From an uncultured SAR86 cluster bacterium (GTDB taxonomy: Bacteria > Pseudomonadota > Gammaproteobacteria > Magnimaribacterales > TMED112): a stretch of 37,263 nucleotides of DNA. Below the pieces are notes generated by a model, which ran no database searches, was not told where the DNA came from, and saw only the letters and a program-made list of their open reading frames with translations. The translations under genes were made by a program, and so were the position numbers. Where the stretch lies: positions 1 to 37,263 of the forward strand of contig CABZLG010000008.1 of assembly GCA_902526535.1 (NCBI GenBank), written 5' to 3'. Position 1 is the first letter of the stretch, and every line of letters begins with the position of its first letter. This document shows positions 32,504 to 37,263 of this stretch, piece by piece.

Positions 32504-33646
32504 CTATACCAAACTTTTGCTCTTTACCTTACTGTTCAAATTTAATATTGTTTGTTCATAAATCTTAGTTAATCGATTTAATTCTTTTTTTTCAATCTTT
32601 TCATCTATTTTATGAATTGTTTCAAATTTAGGTCCTATTTCAACAATCTCAGCATCAGTTTCCACTACAAACCTCCCATCTGAGGTTCCTCCGCTACAAC
32701 TTATTTTTGGCACTTTGCCCATTACATTTTTTATTGCCTCACTTACTGAATCAGAGAGTAGATTTGGATTTGAATAAAATGGTTTAGCGTTAGAGTCAAA
32801 ATTTATTTCATACTTTATACCATTTTCCTCTAAATAATTAACAATAGTTTTTTGAATTTTTTCATAGCTTGTTTTGGGGCTGTGACGAATATTGATTTTT
32901 AAATTGAGTTCACCTGGAACAACATTATGTGTGCCTAAGCCTCCTTTTATGTCAGCAACTTGCAAGGAAGTTGCTGGAAAATATTCATCTCCTGAATCCC
33001 ACTCGATTGAATTTAGGAAATCAATAAATTTTGCACCTTTATGAATAGGGTTATCTACCTTATCTGGGTAAGCTGAGTGGCCTTGTTTACCTAAAATTTT
33101 TATATCAATATTTACAGAGCCTCTCCTACCAACTCTGATATTATCTGCAGTATTTTCAATAGAAGAGGGCTCCCCAACAATACAGTAGTCAAAACTTTGC
33201 CCTCTATTTACCAATTCTTTTATAACCATCTTTGTCCCATTTTTTGCAGGACCTTCTTCATCAGAAGTTAGTAATACCGCTAGGGAGTATTTGAGCTTTT
33301 CAAGATCAGTATTCTTGAGAGCAGCAAGAAAAGCAGCAACTCCTCCTTTCATATCACAAGCTCCTCTACCATGAATAAATTTTTCATCCTCTACTGCTGC
33401 AAAAGGATCATGAGTCCATAATTTTTCTGGTCCAGTCGGCACAACATCAACATGTCCTAAAAAAAATAACAATGGACCTCCATTGTCATAAACGCTCCAA
33501 ATATTATCTACATCTTCAAAAGGCATAAATTCGTTTTGAAATCCTAATTTCTCTAAGTAATCAGCAGTAAACTTTAAACATCCACCATCAGAGGGAGTAA
33601 TTGATTTTCTTGAAATCAATTCTTTGGCTAATTCTATTTCTAACAT
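32504..33646 (-). CDS. dapE: succinyl-diaminopimelate desuccinylase
   Basis: Removes succinate from N-succinyl-LL-diaminopimelate in lysine and peptidoglycan precursor synthesis. It is an M20 metallohydrolase of 380 residues (E. coli 375). Metal ligands are in LFFLGHVDVVPTG and GRGACDMKGGVAAF, with the catalytic Glu pair in TSDEEGPAKNGT. The dimerization domain (about 180-290) includes GRRGSVNIDIKI and GKQGHSAYP. GGTSDGRF near 325 and GPKFETIHKIDE at the end complete the site. The start overlaps the dapD stop by one base, coupling two steps of the same pathway. Confidence 0.96.
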   Translation of the reverse strand: MLEIELAKELISRKSITPSDGGCLKFTADYLEKLGFQNEFMPFEDVDNIWSVYDNGGPLLFFLGHVDVVPTGPEKLWTHDPFAAVEDEKFIHGRGACDMKGGVAAFLAALKNTDLEKLKYSLAVLLTSDEEGPAKNGTKMVIKELVNRGQSFDYCIVGEPSSIENTADNIRVGRRGSVNIDIKILGKQGHSAYPDKVDNPIHKGAKFIDFLNSIEWDSGDEYFPATSLQVADIKGGLGTHNVVPGELNLKINIRHSPKTSYEKIQKTIVNYLEENGIKYEINFDSNAKPFYSNPNLLSDSVSEAIKNVMGKVPKISCSGGTSDGRFVVETDAEIVEIGPKFETIHKIDEKIEKKELNRLTKIYEQTILNLNSKVKSKSLV

Positions 33647-34602
33647 TAATTATTATCGTGAAGAGTCTTATTCAATTTAAATTTTTTTTTGTTTGATCTT
33701 GCACAAACTTTCCCTGTCACTGAATCTCTAAAATATAAGATGTTATTTTTTCCACTAAGTTCAGTAGCTTTTACAATTTTTTCTTCTTCTACTAAAGATA
33801 TTTTCATTCCTGAAGTGATATATAGTCCAGCCTCAATAATACAATCATCTCCAAGAGAAATTCCAATTCCTGCGTTAGCACCAAGAAGACATCTTCGACC
33901 AATTGAAATTTTTTCTTCATTTCCACCTGATAGTGTTCCCATAGTTGACGAGCCACCTCCTAGATCAGAATCCTTACCAACAAACACTCCAGATGATATT
34001 CTGCCCTCAATCATATTTGGCCCCTCAGTACCAGCATTAAAATTTACAAAACCCTCATGCATTACTGTTGTCCCTTTACCAAGATAAGCACCTAAGCGCA
34101 CCCTTGATACATCTGCAATTCTCACATCTGAAGGTAAGACATGATTTGTCATTGGAGGAAATTTATCAATTAATTTTATATGGTCGTAGTCGGCTCTTAC
34201 CAATCCATCAGATTTAAAATTCTTTCTAAAATCTTTTACATCAAAATTAGGATCTTCTATATTACTATAAGCATAGGCACCATTAATGCTTAAGTAGCTT
34301 TCAGCTCGCCAACCAAATCCCCTTTTATCCCAAACTAAATTTGGCAGGACAGAAAAAATATTTTCAAATTTAAGTTCATTAGGTTTGTAATGCCTTAGAG
34401 AGATTAAATGTAATTTTAACCAAGCAGTAGGAATATCCTCTAATGGCCTATCATCAACAAGATGTATCTCTATAGTAGAATGTCTGTCAATTTTATATTC
34501 ATTTTTCTTTTTACTTGATTTTCCAATTGAATATAATCTCAAATCTAGTATTCCTTTTTCATCTTTTCGCACAAGACCTCGAGCCTTTATTGGCAATTTC
34601 AT
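33646..34602 (-). CDS. dapD: tetrahydrodipicolinate N-succinyltransferase, long DapD type
   Basis: Transfers succinyl from succinyl-CoA to tetrahydrodipicolinate, the step before DapC and DapE. It has 318 residues. It belongs to the DapD type of Pseudomonas and actinobacteria, not the shorter E. coli form. A long N-terminal region (1-160) precedes hexapeptide beta-helix coils with the diagnostic RVRLGAYLGKGTTVMHEGFV, FNAGTEG, MIEGRISSGVFVGKDSDLGGG, STMGTLSGG and LLGANAGIGISLGDDCIIEAG. One-base overlaps join it to map and dapE. Type assignment is from motif memory and is firm. Confidence 0.95.
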   Translation of the reverse strand: MKLPIKARGLVRKDEKGILDLRLYSIGKSSKKKNEYKIDRHSTIEIHLVDDRPLEDIPTAWLKLHLISLRHYKPNELKFENIFSVLPNLVWDKRGFGWRAESYLSINGAYAYSNIEDPNFDVKDFRKNFKSDGLVRADYDHIKLIDKFPPMTNHVLPSDVRIADVSRVRLGAYLGKGTTVMHEGFVNFNAGTEGPNMIEGRISSGVFVGKDSDLGGGSSTMGTLSGGNEEKISIGRRCLLGANAGIGISLGDDCIIEAGLYITSGMKISLVEEEKIVKATELSGKNNILYFRDSVTGKVCARSNKKKFKLNKTLHDNN

Positions 34603-35369
34603 TATTTTTCTTCCTCTCTCAATGTGAGGATTTCAAAACTTTGTTCAGTTATAGCAACTGTGTGCTCCCATTGTGCTGACAACTTCCCGTCTTCAGTAAC
34701 AACCGTCCACCCATCTTTCAATAATTTTGTTTTATGAGAGCCTAAGTTAATCATTGGTTCAATTGTAAAAACCATACCTTCTTCAAGTTTTATGCCTTCT
34801 CCTTTATTTCCAAAGTGAGTAATTTGAGGATCTTCATGATAAATCTTTCCAATTCCGTGACCGCAGTAATTTCTAACAACTGAGTAGTGGTTTTTTTCTG
34901 CATGAGTCTGAATCGCATATCCAATATCTCCAGTGAAAGCCCCAGGCTTGCATACTTCTATTCCTTTAAACATGCATTCTCTTGTAATATCTACAAGTCT
35001 CTGTACGTGCGGCTGTGACTTGCCAATCAAAAACATTTTTGAAGTGTCGCCATGCCAACCATCGACTATTACGGTAATATCAATGTTAACAATATCTCCC
35101 TCTTTAAGAATCTCTTTATCAGATGGAATTCCATGACAAATGACATCATTTATCGAAGTGCAAAGTGTTTTTGGATAATCGTTGTATCCAACATTTGCTG
35201 GAATGCATTTCAATTCTTCAGTTATATATTTATATGCAAGATTATCAATTTCTTCAGTACTAATTCCAACTTGTACAAAATCTTCTAAATATTCCAAAAC
35301 TTTTGCGGCATAATTGCCAGCAATTTTCATTTTTTCAATGTCATTTTTACTTTTTAGAGAAATAGACAT
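34602..35369 (-). CDS. map: methionine aminopeptidase type I
   Basis: Removes N-terminal Met from new proteins. It has 255 residues (E. coli 264). The five metal ligands are visible: Asp in VNIDITVIVDG and Asp in GWHGDTSKMF, His in YCGHGIGKIYHED, Glu in FTIEPMINLG, and Glu in AQWEHTVAIT. The start MSISLKSKNDIEKMKIAG matches the family. It is the first gene of map-dapD-dapE-lipoprotein. In enteric bacteria glnD stands between map and dapD; here it is absent. It is divergent from carA across 62 bases. Confidence 0.96.
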   Translation of the reverse strand: MSISLKSKNDIEKMKIAGNYAAKVLEYLEDFVQVGISTEEIDNLAYKYITEELKCIPANVGYNDYPKTLCTSINDVICHGIPSDKEILKEGDIVNIDITVIVDGWHGDTSKMFLIGKSQPHVQRLVDITRECMFKGIEVCKPGAFTGDIGYAIQTHAEKNHYSVVRNYCGHGIGKIYHEDPQITHFGNKGEGIKLEEGMVFTIEPMINLGSHKTKLLKDGWTVVTEDGKLSAQWEHTVAITEQSFEILTLREEEK

Positions 35370-35431
35370 ACTTGATATTCTAATTGAACTATAAATTATC
35401 TAATAACTTTTCTATAGTATCTGTTAGCAAG

Positions 35432-36523
35432 ATGAACTTTCCAGCTAAACTCCTTCTAGAAGATGAAACAATTTTCGAAGGAGAAGGCTTTGGATATGAA
35501 ACACTAGGTGTTGGTGAAGTTGTTTTCAACACCGCAATGACAGGCTATCAAGAAATAATTACTGACCCATCCTATGATGGTCAGATGATCACATTTACTT
35601 ACCCCCATATAGGTAATACCGGAATAAACTCGACAGATTACGAGTCTAAAAAGATTTTTGCTCGCGGATTAATTGTAAGAGATTTTTGCACCTTCCCAAG
35701 CAGTTGGCGATCTGAACAAAGTTTAGATGATTACCTTAAATTAAATAAAACTATATGTATTTCAAATATCGATACTAGATTTCTAACAAAAAAAATAAGA
35801 GATGAGGGTTGTAAGGTAGGTGTTATATACCCATCAGAAAGAATAACTGATAAAGAAGCTATGAATGAAATAAAAGATTTCGGCTCAATTTCTGATAAAA
35901 ATCTTATTAAAAATGTAGCAACAAACTCAAAATTTATTACTGGAGAGAAAAAAAATAAGGCTCAGAAGAAAATTGCTGCAGTCGATTTTGGTGTGAAAGA
36001 AAATATTCTTAGGATTTTTAAAGATATGGGGGCAGTGATAGAAGTTTTCCCTCCAGACTGTACAGCAGAAGAAATTTTAAATTCAAAACCTGATGGAATA
36101 TTCTTTTCTAATGGGCCAGGTGACCCAGAGGTTTTGTCCCATGCTATATCCCAAATCAAGCTTTTAATGGAAGAAAATATTCCAATGTTTGGAATATGTC
36201 TTGGTCATCAATTAATGTCTCTAGCGTATGGCTTAAAAATTATGAAGATGCCATTTGGTCATCATGGTGCAAATCATCCAGTACATGACTTAGATTCCAA
36301 TGAGGTCTTTATCACATCACAAAACCATAATTTTGCTGTAGAGGAACCAATTAATAATCACAGTATCAGAATTACCCATAAGTCTTTATTTGATAATACC
36401 ATTCAAGGATTAGCTCACAAAGAAAAACCATTTTATTCAATTCAATGTCACCCTGAGGCAAGTCCTGGACCAAAAGAATTTGAAGTGCTATTCAAAAAGT
36501 TTTTTAAGGAAATGGATGCCTAA
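35432..36523 (+). CDS. carA: carbamoyl phosphate synthase small subunit
   Basis: Glutaminase subunit that feeds ammonia to CarB for carbamoyl phosphate, used for pyrimidines and arginine. It has 363 residues. ATG 35432 gives [21 protein letters not shown], aligning with the family start; an in-frame TTG at 35384 would add 16 residues and is not supported. The N-terminal domain has [21 protein letters not shown] and [11 protein letters not shown]. The class I glutamine amidotransferase domain has FSNGPGDPE, the nucleophile Cys in [14 protein letters not shown], and the His/Glu pair in [11 protein letters not shown]. It overlaps carB by eight bases. Confidence 0.96.
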   Translation: MNFPAKLLLEDETIFEGEGFGYETLGVGEVVFNTAMTGYQEIITDPSYDGQMITFTYPHIGNTGINSTDYESKKIFARGLIVRDFCTFPSSWRSEQSLDDYLKLNKTICISNIDTRFLTKKIRDEGCKVGVIYPSERITDKEAMNEIKDFGSISDKNLIKNVATNSKFITGEKKNKAQKKIAAVDFGVKENILRIFKDMGAVIEVFPPDCTAEEILNSKPDGIFFSNGPGDPEVLSHAISQIKLLMEENIPMFGICLGHQLMSLAYGLKIMKMPFGHHGANHPVHDLDSNEVFITSQNHNFAVEEPINNHSIRITHKSLFDNTIQGLAHKEKPFYSIQCHPEASPGPKEFEVLFKKFFKEMDA

Positions 36524-37263
36524 AAGAGAGGATATTAAGACAGTATTGATCGTTGGCTCAGGTCCAATAATAATTGGGCAGGCTTGTGAGTTTGACTATT
36601 CAGGAACTCAGGCATGTAAGGCACTTCGTGAACATGGTTATAGAGTTGTCTTAGTTAATTCTAATCCTGCAACAATCATGACTGATCCTGAGATTGCTGA
36701 CGCAACATATATAGAGCCTGTAAACTGGAAAACTTTAGAAAAAATAATTGCCAAAGAAAAGCCTGATGCAATATTGCCAACTATGGGAGGACAAACAGGA
36801 TTAAATGTTTCTTTAGATCTTGCTACCAAGGGAATATTAAAAAAATATTCCGTTGAAATGATAGGAGCTAATCAAGATGCTATTGATAACGCAGAGGATA
36901 GAGAAAAATTTGATACTTGCATTAAAGAGCTTGGATTAGAAACTCCAAAATCAGGATTTGCACATTCCATGGAGGATGCATGGAAAATACAAAAAGAGAT
37001 TAGATTGCCTTGTGTTATAAGGCCATCTTTCACACTTGGCGGAACAGGAGGAGGAATAGCCTACAACTTTAAAGAATTTGAAGAAATTTGCCTAAACGGA
37101 TTAAAGCTTTCTCCAACTAATGAACTTTTAATAGATGAGTCCCTAGTTGGATGGAAAGAATTTGAGATGGAGGTTGTAAGGGATAAAAATGATAACTGCA
37201 TAATCGTATGCTCTATCGAAAATATTGATCCTATGGGGGTACATACTGGAGATTCAATTACAG
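36516..37263 (+). CDS. carB: carbamoyl phosphate synthase large subunit, 5' part
   Basis: ATP-dependent synthase subunit that makes carbamoyl phosphate from bicarbonate, ammonia and two ATP. The first 249 codons are in the window and the gene runs off the end (full length usually about 1070). ATG 36516, inside the end of carA, gives [18 protein letters not shown], the family N-terminus; AAGGA (36505-36509) lies six bases upstream. [42 protein letters not shown] and the ATP-grasp loop [12 protein letters not shown] are all present. The eight-base overlap with carA indicates coupled translation of the two subunits. Confidence 0.97.
   Translation, partial: MPKREDIKTVLIVGSGPIIIGQACEFDYSGTQACKALREHGYRVVLVNSNPATIMTDPEIADATYIEPVNWKTLEKIIAKEKPDAILPTMGGQTGLNVSLDLATKGILKKYSVEMIGANQDAIDNAEDREKFDTCIKELGLETPKSGFAHSMEDAWKIQKEIRLPCVIRPSFTLGGTGGGIAYNFKEFEEICLNGLKLSPTNELLIDESLVGWKEFEMEVVRDKNDNCIIVCSIENIDPMGVHTGDSIT

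Noticed and set aside
34602-34602. glnD missing between map and dapD as evidence of a lost regulator
   Set aside because: The enteric order is not universal, and glnD could be elsewhere in the genome.
35384-35431. carA promoter made of TTGAAC and TATAGT
   Set aside because: The two hexamers are 23 bases apart, too far for a normal sigma-70 promoter, and no better pair was found.
1-37263. CRISPR array, tRNA, rRNA or riboswitch
   Set aside because: No regularly spaced repeats, cloverleaf-like sequence or known riboswitch core was seen on reading both strands. A tRNAscan or Infernal search would be decisive.

Overview
The window is 37 kb of very AT-rich, tightly packed bacterial DNA. Genes abut or overlap by 1 to 30 bases, Shine-Dalgarno sequences are sparse, and several genes start with TTG or GTG. 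Gene content and order (dxr-rseP-bamA-skp-lpxD-fabZ-lpxA-lpxB-rnhB-dnaE-accA-tilS, pepA-holC-valS divergent from lptF-lptG, map-dapD, carA-carB) are those of a gammaproteobacterium. The order dxr directly followed by rseP, and accA followed by tilS, is the Pseudomonas-like arrangement, not the enteric one. With the low GC and compactness this suggests a streamlined marine gammaproteobacterium such as the SAR86 group. The group name is inference, not read from a marker gene.

Layout. Positions 1-8754, plus strand: an envelope-biogenesis run with the last step-committing isoprenoid enzyme Dxr (partial), the RseP protease, the BamA outer-membrane insertase, the Skp chaperone, lipid A enzymes LpxD, LpxA and LpxB with FabZ, and RNase HII. 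8754-15434, plus: DnaE, AccA, TilS, an enoyl-CoA hydratase and a RimI-like acetyltransferase. 15412-16846, minus: a YheT-like hydrolase and a glutathione peroxidase. 16857-17312, plus: an ElaA-like acetyltransferase.

17305-22283 is the one accessory block. A C5-cytosine DNA methyltransferase (plus) faces a four-gene minus-strand operon: a Cas4/RecB-like nuclease with two CxxC motifs, a small helical protein, a DxK-type putative restriction endonuclease, and a small T5orf172/GIY-YIG-like protein. The operon is divergent from an unrecognised 388-residue protein. The 325-base divergent region holds a 19-bp inverted repeat lying on two opposed promoter-like elements, and a 20-codon ORF with a perfect Shine-Dalgarno sequence and an internal complement to it. 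This block is the best candidate for an undescribed restriction or defence system.

22270-27031, minus: an SDR protein without the usual catalytic Tyr, a C-terminally shortened ValS, HolC and PepA. 27060-28965, plus: LptF and LptG. 28939-29367, minus: an RDD membrane protein. 29396-30898, plus: a POT peptide transporter. 30900-35369, minus: a repeat-containing lipoprotein, DapE, DapD and Map. 35432-37263, plus: CarA and the start of CarB.

The core genes form coherent pathways: lipid A synthesis (LpxA, LpxD, LpxB), LPS export (LptF, LptG), outer-membrane assembly (BamA, Skp), the succinylase branch of lysine/diaminopimelate synthesis (DapD, DapE), and carbamoyl phosphate synthesis (CarA, CarB). 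I found no tRNA, rRNA, CRISPR array, transposase or convincing intrinsic terminator.
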